From the NCBI GenBank assembly GCA_002315715.1, contig DCHY01000010.1, forward strand, positions 1 to 12,828: DNA of 12,828 bases, in the 5' to 3' direction. Position 1 is the stretch's first letter. Each line of letters opens with the position of its first letter. Below the pieces are notes generated by a model. The model was not told where the DNA came from. It worked only from the letters and a program-made list of their open reading frames with translations, and made no database searches. The translations under genes and the position numbers were made by a program. Below, one piece after another: positions 6,012 to 12,828 of the stretch. Source of the stretch: Clostridiales bacterium UBA1740 (GTDB taxonomy: Bacteria > Bacillota > Clostridia > Oscillospirales > CAG-272).

Positions 6012-6479
6012 TCAATCCTCATCTTCCATTTCACGAAGGAAAACGCCCTTGTCGGTGAAAAGTTTGCCGTCGAGGTGATCGCATTCGTGACAGATGGCTC
6101 TCGCCAAAAGTCCCGTGCCGGTGAGTTCGTACTCATCGCCCTTACGGTCGGTATATTTCACCGTGACCTTGGCAGGACGGGAGGTGATGCCGGCTTTTCC
6201 CGGCAGCGAAAGGCAACCTTCCGCCTCCTCCTGATGCCCGGATTTTTTGATAATCTCGGGATTGATCATCTCGTAAATCTCGCCGATTTCGCACTCGATA
6301 ACGACGATACGGCGAAGAACCCCGACCTGCACGGCGGCAAGTCCGCAACCGTCCGCCACGTGCATGGTTTCCACCATGTCGTCAAGAAGTCTGGTAATGC
6401 GCGGGGTGATTTCCTCGACGGGACGGGAGGTCTTTCTCAGCGTCGCGTCTCCCTCTTTGATGATGTTCAATACTGCCAT
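6012..6479 (-). CDS. def: Peptide deformylase
   Basis: A metalloenzyme that removes the formyl group from nascent proteins. It has 155 residues. The three signature motifs are present: GCGLAAVQVG (44-53, with Q51), EGCLSLPG (87-94, metal ligand C89) and HECDH (131-135, metal ligands H131 and H135, catalytic E132). Motif 1 has Val where most enzymes have Pro (GLAAPQ); the catalytic Gln remains, so activity should be kept. The Cys before HE is common in clostridial forms. The ATG at 6479 follows AAAGGAAA at a good distance, 12 bases after priA. It pairs functionally with fmt, which starts two bases after its stop. Confidence 0.97.
   Translation of the reverse strand: MAVLNIIKEGDATLRKTSRPVEEITPRITRLLDDMVETMHVADGCGLAAVQVGVLRRIVVIECEIGEIYEMINPEIIKKSGHQEEAEGCLSLPGKAGITSRPAKVTVKYTDRKGDEYELTGTGLLARAICHECDHLDGKLFTDKGVFLREMEDED
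6017..6020 (-). promoter_or_regulatory. Ribosome binding site that decides the fmt start
   Basis: Minus-strand GAGG inside the last codons of def is 7 bases before the ATG at 6009 but about one base from the upstream TTG at 6015. It therefore supports the ATG and a 311-residue Fmt. Confidence 0.6.
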
Positions 6480-6491
6480 GGTGTTTCCTTT

Positions 6492-8723
6492 CTAAATGGT
6501 TTGGGGATTCAAATCCACCGTTAACGAAGTTTTCTTCACCGAAGCGAATTTTCCGAGCATTTCGGCAAAAAACAGTCTGGATGTACGGTTAAGTTTGCAT
6601 TTTACGACAAAGCGCAGACGGAATTTGCCGTTTGCCTTATAAACCTGTGCTTCAAACGGACCGTAGATGACGAAGGGAATGCCGCCGTATTTTTCGGCTA
6701 ACAGTTTCCCCATTTCCTCTTTGACGGTCTTGGACGTTTGATAGAGTTCCCCCTCGTCTTCCGAGGTGAGTGTCAATTGCACCATGTCGCAAAACGGAGG
6801 ATAGGAGAGCGCTTTCCGAATGGCGATTTCGCCCTCGTAAAAGGCGTCGTAGTTCTGCTCGCAAGCGAGCCTTATTACCTCGTTGTCGGGCGAATACGTC
6901 TGAATGACGGCACTGCCTTCACCCGCTCGTCCGGCGCGTCCGATGACCTGCGTCAAGAGCGAGAAGGTGCGTTCCGAGGCACGGAAATCACTGACGTACA
7001 GCGAGGAATCCGCGAGGATAACGCCGGTGAGTGCCACTTTCGGAAAATCGTGACCTTTGGTCACCATTTGCGTGCCGAGTAGAATATCGGCGCGTTCTTC
7101 TCGGAAGTCCTCTATCATGCGATCATAGGCGGATTTTTGTCCCGTGGTGTCGGCGTCCATACGCAAAACGCGCCGAGTGGGCAGGTACTTGGCAAGATCT
7201 TCTTCGACTTTTTGGGTGCCGAAGCCCACGTAGGACAGTTTATCACTGCCGCAGGCGGGACATTTGTCAAAGGGTTTCGTTTGGTATCCGCACAGGTGGC
7301 AAAGCATCTTTCCTCTGCCGCCGGCATGGTAAGTCAAAGAGACGGAACAGTGGGGGCATTTGATGACTTCTCCGCAGGTTTTGCAACTGATTTGGGAATT
7401 GAAACCGCGGCGGTTCAAAAACAAAATCGCCTGTTTTTCGTCTTCTTCGGTTTGCCTGAGCGAGGACAGAAGTCGGTCACTGATGGGCGAGGTGTTGCCC
7501 GCTCTCAGTTCCTCGCGCATATCCACGACGTAAGCCGTCGGGAGTTTGGCACCGCCGTACCTCTCGGTCAGGGGCACCAAGGTATAGGAGCCGCATTTGG
7601 CTTTATAATAACTTTCAACGGAAGGTGTCGCCGATGCCAAAAGAAGCAACGCGCGATGCACGCCGGCGCGGTAAGCGGCGACGTCTCTTGCGTGATATTT
7701 CGGATCGGTTTCGGATTTATAGGTATGTTCGTGCTCTTCGTCGATGATGATAAGTCCGACGTTCTCAAGCGGTGCAAAAATCGCCGAACGGGTACCGATG
7801 ACGAGTTTCACTTCTCCCCCCTCGATACGGCGATAGGCGTCAAGGCGCTCACCCTGCGAGAGCATGGAGTGAATGACGGCAACGTCCTTGCCGTAGCGCG
7901 AAACGAAGATGCGGACGGTTTGGGGCGTGAGGGCGATTTCCGGCACCAATAAAATAACGGTTTTCCCCAAACCGAGGGTGCGGTCGATCGCTTTCATCAT
8001 GACGCTGGTTTTTCCGCTTCCCGTCACGCCGTAAAGCAAGGCGGCGTTGGGCTCGTCGGTCAAGAGCAGTTTTTCAATCGTGTCGTACGCGACGTTTTGC
8101 GCCTTGCTCAAAATGACGGGCGTCACCTCGGCATTTTCCGCCATTTCCTCATACGGATTGCGGAAAAGCGCGGTTTCGGTGAGGGACAACAGTCCCTTTT
8201 TCATCAATGCCGCGATATGTTCGCTGCCGACGCCGGGGAGTTTTCGCAGCAGTTCAAAATCGGCGGAGCCAATAGGCAAAAGATAGCGCAAAATCTCCTT
8301 TTGCCCTTCACTGCGGTTTTTGATTTCTCCCGAAAGCATGGCTTTGGCGGTTTGCGAATCCGTCAGCGTGTAGGTTTTGCGCATACACAGATTCGGGGTG
8401 TCACCGAGCGTTCCGGGCGGCAAAATACACTTTACCGCTTCCCCGAAAGTACAAAGCGTGCGTTCTTTCAAAAACAAGCATAGCCCGAGCATTTCATCCG
8501 ATAGGGTGAATCGGTCTTTCATGACCGTATGCACGGGCTTGATATGTTCGGCATCGCTCGTCTCTTTGAGACGTGTGGCGATGGCGATTCTCTGATTGTC
8601 CCCTTTTCCAAACGGAACCTTCAAAAGATTTCCGGGGACGACGGGTTCGCCGTCTTTAACGGCGTAATCAAACGGGCGGTCAAGAGCGTAGGGTACGTCA
8701 AGAATATAAACTTCACAGAACAT
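6492..8723 (-). CDS. priA: Primosomal replication restart helicase PriA
   Basis: A 3'-to-5' superfamily 2 helicase that rebuilds replication forks. It has 743 residues, within the normal range. An N-terminal 3'BD domain (about 1-100; opens EVYILDVPYALDRPFDY) is followed by a winged-helix region. Walker A is GVTGSGKT (232-239) and the DEAH-type box is DEEH (328-331). The zinc-binding insertion has eight cysteines in four pairs (447/450, 456/459, 475/478, 488/491), as in the family. Helicase motifs GTQMVTKGHD (550-559) and QVIGRAGRAG (592-601) and the C-terminal domain complete it. No truncation is seen. The ATG at 8723 follows GAGAGGGGG. It sits between rpoZ (25-base gap) and def. In Bacillus-like genomes coaBC usually stands just before priA; it is not here. 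Confidence 0.97.
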   Translation of the reverse strand: MFCEVYILDVPYALDRPFDYAVKDGEPVVPGNLLKVPFGKGDNQRIAIATRLKETSDAEHIKPVHTVMKDRFTLSDEMLGLCLFLKERTLCTFGEAVKCILPPGTLGDTPNLCMRKTYTLTDSQTAKAMLSGEIKNRSEGQKEILRYLLPIGSADFELLRKLPGVGSEHIAALMKKGLLSLTETALFRNPYEEMAENAEVTPVILSKAQNVAYDTIEKLLLTDEPNAALLYGVTGSGKTSVMMKAIDRTLGLGKTVILLVPEIALTPQTVRIFVSRYGKDVAVIHSMLSQGERLDAYRRIEGGEVKLVIGTRSAIFAPLENVGLIIIDEEHEHTYKSETDPKYHARDVAAYRAGVHRALLLLASATPSVESYYKAKCGSYTLVPLTERYGGAKLPTAYVVDMREELRAGNTSPISDRLLSSLRQTEEDEKQAILFLNRRGFNSQISCKTCGEVIKCPHCSVSLTYHAGGRGKMLCHLCGYQTKPFDKCPACGSDKLSYVGFGTQKVEEDLAKYLPTRRVLRMDADTTGQKSAYDRMIEDFREERADILLGTQMVTKGHDFPKVALTGVILADSSLYVSDFRASERTFSLLTQVIGRAGRAGEGSAVIQTYSPDNEVIRLACEQNYDAFYEGEIAIRKALSYPPFCDMVQLTLTSEDEGELYQTSKTVKEEMGKLLAEKYGGIPFVIYGPFEAQVYKANGKFRLRFVVKCKLNRTSRLFFAEMLGKFASVKKTSLTVDLNPQTI

Positions 8724-8748
8724 AAAGTACCCCCTCTCTTTTGTTTTA

Positions 8749-9012
8749 TCAGTCTTCCGGTTTCTGAAGTTCGAATCTGCCGTCCATCAATTTGGCGATG
8801 GCAAGTTTTACCGCTTTTTCGTCTTTATATTCGGTAGGAATCAAAGCGGAAAGCGTTTTTTCGGTCTCGCGGTTGTCGATCATGTGCTGTGCCTTATTGC
8901 GCATCGTCACGTATTCGTCGGTGACGATTCTCGCACATTTGGCAACGCCGACGACGAGTTCATAGCGGTTGAGTTTTCCTTTGGAAAGTGTGTCTGCGGT
9001 TGGGTAAATCAT
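8749..9012 (-). CDS. rpoZ: DNA-directed RNA polymerase omega subunit
   Basis: A small subunit that helps assembly and stability of RNA polymerase by binding the beta-prime subunit. It has 87 residues. The family core is recognisable: LNRYELVVGVAKCARIV (14-30) and the later KAVKLAIAKLMDGRFEL (66-82), corresponding to the conserved YxLVxxxAKRARQ and KPVxxAxxEI segments. The first Arg-rich pattern is degenerate (AKCARIV rather than AKRARQ). The ATG at 9012 has AAGGAGA at an ideal distance, 14 bases after remA. Position between remA and priA strongly supports the call; gmk, the usual immediate neighbour upstream of rpoZ, is missing. Confidence 0.9.
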   Translation of the reverse strand: MIYPTADTLSKGKLNRYELVVGVAKCARIVTDEYVTMRNKAQHMIDNRETEKTLSALIPTEYKDEKAVKLAIAKLMDGRFELQKPED

Positions 9013-9026
9013 ATAGAATCTCCTTT

Positions 9027-9299
9027 TTAATCTTCAAGTTCTTCTTCGGCATCGTCACTGTCGTCGCTTGCCAAACGGTTGGTGATGGTTTCTGCCTGGA
9101 TGGCGGAAAGGATGACGTGTTCGGAATCGGTGATGATGACGGCGCGGGTGCGGCGTCCGCAGGATACGTCGATGATGCGGTTATCTTCTTTCGCATCCTG
9201 TACGAGACGTTTGATGGGAGCGGAATCGGGACTGGCGATGGCGACGATACGTCCCGCCGAAACCATGTTTCCGAAACCGATGTTGATAAATTTAATCAT
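9027..9299 (-). CDS. remA: Extracellular matrix regulator RemA (DUF370)
   Basis: A small DNA-binding regulator that in Bacillus subtilis activates biofilm matrix and osmoprotection operons. It has 90 residues from the ATG at 9299. It opens MIKFINIGFGNMVSAGRI and continues SAPIKRLVQDA and GRRTRAVIITDSEHVILSAIQ, a near-collinear match to the RemA/YlzA family. The C-terminal tail is acidic (DDSDDAEEELED). A start 15 codons earlier is open but would overlap yicC; the chosen ATG has GTGAGG five bases upstream and fits the family N-terminus. It lies 7 bases after yicC. The family is found even in non-biofilm species, so the targets here cannot be inferred. Confidence 0.95.
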   Translation of the reverse strand: MIKFINIGFGNMVSAGRIVAIASPDSAPIKRLVQDAKEDNRIIDVSCGRRTRAVIITDSEHVILSAIQAETITNRLASDDSDDAEEELED

Positions 9300-9304
9300 A
9301 AAAA

Positions 9305-9310
9305 CCTCAC
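9305..9310 (-). promoter_or_regulatory. Ribosome binding site that decides the remA start
   Basis: Minus-strand GTGAGG overlaps the yicC TGA and ends five bases before the ATG at 9299. It supports the short 90-residue form rather than a 105-residue form beginning inside yicC. Confidence 0.65.
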
Positions 9311-10191
9311 TCGATGTTTTGAATTTGCTCGCGCATTTTCTCAAGCTCGCCCTTCATGTCAACGACGAGTCGCGCAATTCTCGAATCGTTGGCTTTGGAG
9401 CCGATGGTGTTGGTTTCACGGTTCATTTCCTGCATGAGGAAATCGAGTTTTCTGCCGGAAGGTTCGGGCAGTGCCGCGATTTCGTAAAAGGCGCCGAAGT
9501 GAGAGCGAAGTCTGACGAGTTCTTCGTCGATGGCGATTTTATCCGCCCAAATCGCACACTCGGTCAAAATGCGGTTTTCATCCACCGTCACTTTGCCGTC
9601 GGCAAGAACAGCGCGCAAGCGCGCCTCAAGTTTATCGTGGTAAGTCGCAATATCCTCCAAGGAATACGCCTCGACTTTGTCGGTCAAGGCTCTGACGGCT
9701 TCGACCTTCATTTTGAGGTCTTCTTCCGCCTTTTGTCCCTCTCGCTCACGCATTGCGGTGTAACCGGCAAGTGCTTCTTCGAGAACCGCGGAAAATTCGG
9801 CGGTGACGGCTTCTTCATCGAGTGCCTCGGGGCGGGAGACGAAAATATCGCGGTTTTGTGCGACCGACGCGGCGGTGATATCGTCGGGAAGTCCGAAGGT
9901 ATCGACAAGTTGGCGCAGCGCCTGAATATACGACGCGGCGTAGGCGGTATCCAGCGTCAGCACGCCGGCATCGCCCCCGTGGGAGTCCACCGTGACCGTG
10001 ACGTCGACTTTTGCACGGGAAACGGCGCGCCCCACCTGAGCTTTTAGTTTATCTTCCAAAAACGAGTAGGCTCTCGGCAAACGGATACTGCAATCGAGAA
10101 AACGGGAATTGACGGATTTTACTTCGACGGTAATATCGCGTTTTTCTCCCTCTCTTTTGGCTCTGCCGAAAGCGGTCATACTTTTAATCAT
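9307..10191 (-). CDS. yicC: YicC/YloC family endoribonuclease
   Basis: 294 residues, the usual length. The N-terminal YicC domain begins MIKSMTAFGRA and includes EVKSVNSRFLD (22-32), a very conserved stretch. A coiled, charged middle (about 140-200) leads to the DUF1732 domain with GRKLDFLMQEMNRETNTIGSKA (246-267). Family members YicC (E. coli) and YloC (B. subtilis) are reported RNA endonucleases linked to small-RNA turnover. The ATG at 10191 overlaps the nrdR stop by 8 bases (ATGATTAA), with AAAGGAAG placed inside nrdR as the ribosome site. The yicC-remA pairing is a typical Bacillota arrangement. Confidence 0.95.
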   Translation of the reverse strand: MIKSMTAFGRAKREGEKRDITVEVKSVNSRFLDCSIRLPRAYSFLEDKLKAQVGRAVSRAKVDVTVTVDSHGGDAGVLTLDTAYAASYIQALRQLVDTFGLPDDITAASVAQNRDIFVSRPEALDEEAVTAEFSAVLEEALAGYTAMREREGQKAEEDLKMKVEAVRALTDKVEAYSLEDIATYHDKLEARLRAVLADGKVTVDENRILTECAIWADKIAIDEELVRLRSHFGAFYEIAALPEPSGRKLDFLMQEMNRETNTIGSKANDSRIARLVVDMKGELEKMREQIQNIE

Positions 10192-10678
10192 CGTTTTTTT
10201 CTTCCTTTATCTCCGTTTTGACGGGGTGCGTTTTGGCTTTTTTGCTGATGCGCTTGATCTCCGCCATAAACGAATCGATATCCTGGAATTCACGGTAAAC
10301 GGACGCAAAACGAATGTAGGAAACGACGTCGATGCGCTGCAAACGCTCCAAGACGAGGTCGCCGAGATCTTTGGAAGAAATCTCGCTGACGAGACCGTTT
10401 TGCAAATCCGCCTCGATAGAGGATGCCACGGCTTCCGCATCGACGGGTCGCTTTTGACAGGCACGGGCAATTCCCGCCGCCAATTTTTGCTTGTTGAAGA
10501 ACTCACGGCCACCGTCGCGTTTGATGACGGTGACGGGGAGGGTATCCACAACTTCGTACGTGGTAAAACGACGTCCGCATACGGGGCATTCGCGGCGACG
10601 GCGAATACTGCTGTCGTCATCTACGGGACGGGAATCCAAAACGCGGGAATCCACGCTTCCGCAAGCAGGACACTTCAT
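10184..10678 (-). CDS. nrdR: Transcriptional repressor NrdR
   Basis: A nucleotide-sensing repressor of ribonucleotide reductase genes. It has 164 residues. The zinc ribbon uses C3, C6, C31 and C34 (MKCPACGS and CPVCGRRF) with the basic strip SSIRRRRE that contacts DNA. The ATP-cone (about 49-139; VIKRDGGREFFNKQKL) senses ATP/dATP. The tail after 145 is Lys/Glu-rich and slightly longer than usual. The ATG at 10678 follows AAGGAGA at good distance, 17 bases after the isomerase gene. No NrdR-box pair was recognised in this window, so its targets lie elsewhere. Confidence 0.97.
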   Translation of the reverse strand: MKCPACGSVDSRVLDSRPVDDDSSIRRRRECPVCGRRFTTYEVVDTLPVTVIKRDGGREFFNKQKLAAGIARACQKRPVDAEAVASSIEADLQNGLVSEISSKDLGDLVLERLQRIDVVSYIRFASVYREFQDIDSFMAEIKRISKKAKTHPVKTEIKEEKNDD

Positions 10679-10695
10679 AGCGTTCTCCTTATTGA

Positions 10696-11334
10696 TCAGC
10701 CGATGAGTTTTTTCACTTCGGCAATGATTTTTTCGTCTTTCGCATTGGCAAAGAAATATTCACGGAAGTTCTTGCCGGCAAAAGCACCGAGCACGAGGTC
10801 ACGGTCGAGGTTTTCAAGAATGGTGACCATATCGGTGTGAGTGACCTTTTTCACTTCGTCGAGAATTTTCTTGTTTCTCTGTTCTGGAACGGCACGCTCA
10901 CGGGGATAACCGCCACCCCACTCGGAAACGAAGAGTTTTTCAAAAACGTACTGAAGGTTAAGTTCGCATCCCCAACCCCAACCTTTGGCAAAAGGAAGGG
11001 CGATGGCGTTGCCGTTGTTTACCTGGGTAAACTGATACGCGTCGGTGGGGTCCACGACGTGACCGCAAAGGACGCCGGGGAACGCGTTGCAGGCGAGCAT
11101 AGCGCCCTCGCCGGTACCGCAACCCGTGATAACGAGGTCGCAGGCGCCGCTGTTCAAAAGCGTTGCTGCCAAAATACCGATTTGCACGTAGGTAAGCTGT
11201 GCTTCGTCGTCTGCGGCGTACATACCGTAGTCAAGAACTTCGTGTCCTTTCGGCTCTGCCACTTTTTTCAAGGTGTCAAAAATCAAGGCGTTTTTTGCCG
11301 CCTGGCTGTTTTCGTTGATCAATGCAATTTTCAT
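10696..11334 (-). CDS. RpiB/LacAB-family sugar-phosphate isomerase, long form
   Basis: 212 residues, clearly longer than the roughly 150 of ribose-5-phosphate isomerase B. The core is recognisable: a catalytic-type Cys at 72 within TGCGTGEGAMLA, matching the CGSGIG motif around Cys66 of E. coli RpiB. However, where RpiB has HNDANVL (His99 opens the sugar ring) this protein reads VNNGNAIAL (106-113), so that His is absent. The extra 60 C-terminal residues include EQRNKKILDEVKK and a second helical part. Such long forms occur in Clostridia and their substrate is not settled from sequence; an isomerase of a different sugar phosphate is plausible. The ATG at 11334 has AGGAGA upstream, 28 bases after aspS. 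Confidence 0.85.
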   Translation of the reverse strand: MKIALINENSQAAKNALIFDTLKKVAEPKGHEVLDYGMYAADDEAQLTYVQIGILAATLLNSGACDLVITGCGTGEGAMLACNAFPGVLCGHVVDPTDAYQFTQVNNGNAIALPFAKGWGWGCELNLQYVFEKLFVSEWGGGYPRERAVPEQRNKKILDEVKKVTHTDMVTILENLDRDLVLGAFAGKNFREYFFANAKDEKIIAEVKKLIG

Positions 11335-11362
11335 ATTTCAGTCTCCTATGTTTTCGTTATGA

Positions 11363-12652
11363 TTACGGGGTCAAGCGGTTGGGACCGCGGAAGAGGAACT
11401 GCGCTTCCTTAATGGAAATGCCGAGGAAGAGCATGGTCAAACGGTCAAGGCCGACGCCGAAACCGCCGTGAGGAGGACAGCCGTACTTAAAGAACTGAAG
11501 ATAGAAGTCAACGTCCTTGCCGAGTCCCTTCTCCTCTGCCTGCTTCTTGAGCACGTCAAAGCGGTGTTCACGCTGTGCACCGGTGGTGATTTCGCAACCG
11601 CGCCAAATCAAGTCGTAACCCTGCGGGATGCCTTCTTCGTTTCTCATATGGTAGAAAGCACGCTCCTTGGCATCGTAATCGGTGATGAAAAGGAATTCGT
11701 GACCGAACATATCCATCGCCAAATTCTTGACGAGATGTTCGGCTTCGGTGGTCAAATCTCCCTTTACGCTGTCGGAAACGGTGAAGCCGTAACGAGCCTC
11801 AAGTTCCTTATAAACGTCGGCGAGTTTCATACGGGGAAAAGGAAGTGCCGGAACGACGACGTCAAGACCGAAGAGCGTTTTGATTTCCTCGCCGTGTGCG
11901 GCTTTGACTTTGCCGAGGGTGTATGCCAAGAGTTCTTCTTCCATCTTCATAACGTCTTCGACGCCGTTGACGTAAGAAAATTCAAGGTCGAAACCGGTGA
12001 ACTCGGTGGCGTGTTTATTCGTATAGGATTTTTCGGCACGGAAGACGGGGCCGCATTCGAAAATGCGCTCGAGTCCTGCCGCCATTGCCATTTGTTTATA
12101 GAACTGGGGGGATTGTGCAAGATATGCGGCGCCGTCGAAGTATTTGACTTCAAAAACGTCGGAGCCGGATTCGCTCGCCGCGCCGATGAGTTTCGGGGTG
12201 TGGATTTCCACGAAGTTGCGAGCTACGAGGAATTCACGCATAGCGGCGGTGATGGTGGTTTGCAGACGAAGCATCAAATGATTTTGATCGCGGCGAAGGT
12301 CAATCCAGCGGTAATCCATACGGCAATCGATATCCGAGTCGTCTTTGATCGGAAGGGCTTCTGCCAAAGATTCGATTTTCATGCTCTTCGGCAAGATTTC
12401 GATGCCGCCCATTTTGACGTATTCGTTGGCAACGGCCTCACCTTCCACGGTGACGACGGATTGAACCGTCAAGGTGTCCACGAGAGACGCCATCTCTTCG
12501 GACTTTTCTTTTTCAAGGGTCACCTGGATTTTTCCCGTGATATCTTTGATGACGAGAAATGCCATTGTTCTTTTGTTTCGAAGGTTTTCAACAAAGCCTT
12601 GAATGCGGACGGTGCTGCCGGGTTTGACGTCCGCGATGTAAGTGCGTTCCAT
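11363..12652 (-). CDS. aspS: Aspartyl-tRNA synthetase, archaeal type (probably aspartate--tRNA(Asn) ligase)
   Basis: Charges tRNA with aspartate. It has 429 residues, the short archaeal/eukaryal form, lacking the large GAD insertion of the roughly 590-residue bacterial enzyme. An OB-fold anticodon domain (1-105) is followed by the class II core: motif 1 around 139-153, motif 2 FRAEKSYTNKHATEFTG (204-220), motif 3 GVGLDRLTML (399-408) and the Asp-type ending NRLTP. The anticodon-domain position that is Trp in discriminating and His in several non-discriminating archaeal enzymes appears to be Asn (GFVENLR), so specificity is uncertain; clostridial relatives are often annotated as acting on tRNA-Asn too, which would need GatCAB. 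The ATG at 12652 has AGGAGAG 8 bases upstream. It is the first gene of the operon. The leader is only about 28 bases, too short for a T-box. Confidence 0.93.
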   Translation of the reverse strand: MERTYIADVKPGSTVRIQGFVENLRNKRTMAFLVIKDITGKIQVTLEKEKSEEMASLVDTLTVQSVVTVEGEAVANEYVKMGGIEILPKSMKIESLAEALPIKDDSDIDCRMDYRWIDLRRDQNHLMLRLQTTITAAMREFLVARNFVEIHTPKLIGAASESGSDVFEVKYFDGAAYLAQSPQFYKQMAMAAGLERIFECGPVFRAEKSYTNKHATEFTGFDLEFSYVNGVEDVMKMEEELLAYTLGKVKAAHGEEIKTLFGLDVVVPALPFPRMKLADVYKELEARYGFTVSDSVKGDLTTEAEHLVKNLAMDMFGHEFLFITDYDAKERAFYHMRNEEGIPQGYDLIWRGCEITTGAQREHRFDVLKKQAEEKGLGKDVDFYLQFFKYGCPPHGGFGVGLDRLTMLFLGISIKEAQFLFRGPNRLTP

Positions 12653-12686
12653 AAAACACTCTCCTAATGCATATTTTTACGTATAT

Positions 12687-12715
12687 ATTATATATAATAT
12701 CAAGGAAAAAGTCAA
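12687..12715 (-). promoter_or_regulatory. Promoter of the aspS-to-rsgA operon
   Basis: On the minus strand TTGACT (12710-12715) is followed by exactly 17 bases and a perfect TATAAT (12687-12692). Initiation near 12680 would give a leader of about 28 bases before aspS. It is the only convincing minus-strand promoter seen to the right of rsgA and probably drives all twelve genes. Confidence 0.85.
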
Positions 12716-12764
12716 GTTTTTTCGCGGTTTTCCCGTTGATTATCGTAATTTTTCTCAAAACGCC

Positions 12765-12793
12765 TTGACAAAAAAATAGGGCTCTGCTATAAT
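12765..12793 (+). promoter_or_regulatory. Consensus promoter of the tRNA gene
   Basis: A perfect TTGACA (12765-12770), a 17-base spacer and a perfect TATAAT (12788-12793). Expected initiation near 12800 lies about seven bases before the mature tRNA 5' end. A full-consensus promoter fits a stable RNA gene. Confidence 0.9.
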
Positions 12794-12806
12794 AATTTCC
12801 CGTAAC

Positions 12807-12828
12807 GCTGGTGTGGCTCAATGGCAGA
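12807..12828 (+). tRNA. tRNA gene, 5' part only (identity undetermined, perhaps tRNA-Thr)
   Basis: The last 22 bases fit the 5' end of a tRNA: acceptor strand GCTGGTG, T8 and G9, D-stem GCTC, then a D-loop with GG (AATGGCA) and the beginning of the returning D-stem (GA). The anticodon is beyond the window. The acceptor sequence resembles Bacillota tRNA-Thr genes, which is only a guess. A consensus promoter just upstream supports a real gene. Confidence 0.8.

Noticed and set aside
6013..6015. TTG as the start of fmt.
   Set aside because: The GAGG at 6017-6020 is too near. The ATG at 6009 is correctly spaced and matches the family N-terminus.
5053..6078. A 341-codon open frame on the plus strand opposite fmt and the end of def.
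   Set aside because: It is antisense to genes with complete catalytic motifs; its translation has no recognisable domain and it crosses a gene junction of the operon.
9300..9344. An upstream start for remA giving 105 residues.
   Set aside because: It would overlap yicC, has no ribosome site, and adds 15 residues absent from the RemA family.
11468..12667. A 399-codon open frame on the plus strand opposite aspS.
   Set aside because: aspS has all class II motifs on the minus strand, with promoter and ribosome site. The antisense frame lacks a recognisable family and a good ribosome site, and is a by-product of GC-rich codon use.
12685..12700. A perfect 16-base A/T palindrome upstream of aspS, considered as an operator.
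   Set aside because: It coincides with the -10 box and is pure A/T, where palindromes arise easily. No regulator or second copy supports it.
12653..12806. A T-box riboswitch in front of aspS.
   Set aside because: The leader after the promoter is only about 28 bases, far too short for a T-box with specifier and antiterminator.

Overview
The window reads as a chromosomal segment of a Gram-positive Bacillota, most likely a Clostridia member. The evidence is the gene order yicC-remA-rpoZ-priA-def-fmt-rsmB-rlmN-rsgA, which is a Bacillota signature, together with strong AGGAG-type ribosome binding sites, sigma-A type promoters with 17-base spacers, and an archaeal-type aspartyl-tRNA synthetase of the kind common in Clostridia. 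The main operon is fairly GC-rich (one 60-base line, 4081-4140, hand-counts to 37 G/C). The left end is visibly AT-rich (line 1141-1200 hand-counts to 15 G/C).

Layout. Positions 2-88 hold the last 28 codons of an unrecognised plus-strand gene. Positions 102-1765 are a compact two-gene cassette: a small Xre-family repressor (minus strand) divergent from a 421-residue modular membrane protein (plus strand). The 103-base intergenic region carries two identical-arm palindromic operators laid over the membrane-gene promoter. The cassette is bracketed by two near-identical 33-bp terminator hairpins in direct orientation. Removing one copy plus the cassette would leave the left-edge gene and rsgA convergent on a single bidirectional terminator. 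This is the best candidate in the window for a little-described mobile or accessory unit.

Positions 1767-12652 are one long minus-strand operon of twelve genes, in transcription order: aspS, an rpiB-like isomerase, nrdR, yicC, remA, rpoZ, priA, def, fmt, rsmB, rlmN, rsgA. Gaps run from 28 bases down to short overlaps. A near-consensus promoter lies at 12687-12715, and the operon ends at the hairpin at 1733-1768. Most products serve translation (tRNA charging, initiator formylation and deformylation, rRNA methylation, 30S maturation) or genome replication and nucleotide supply (PriA, NrdR); RNA polymerase omega and the matrix regulator RemA complete it. The Bacillus-like neighbours gmk, coaBC, and the stp/prkC phosphatase-kinase pair are absent from their usual places.

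Positions 12653-12806 hold two divergent promoters, for aspS and for a tRNA whose first 22 bases end the window. No stretch over 300 bases lacks a gene; the longest gaps are 12653-12806 and 361-463. No CRISPR array, rRNA, transposase or integrase is visible.
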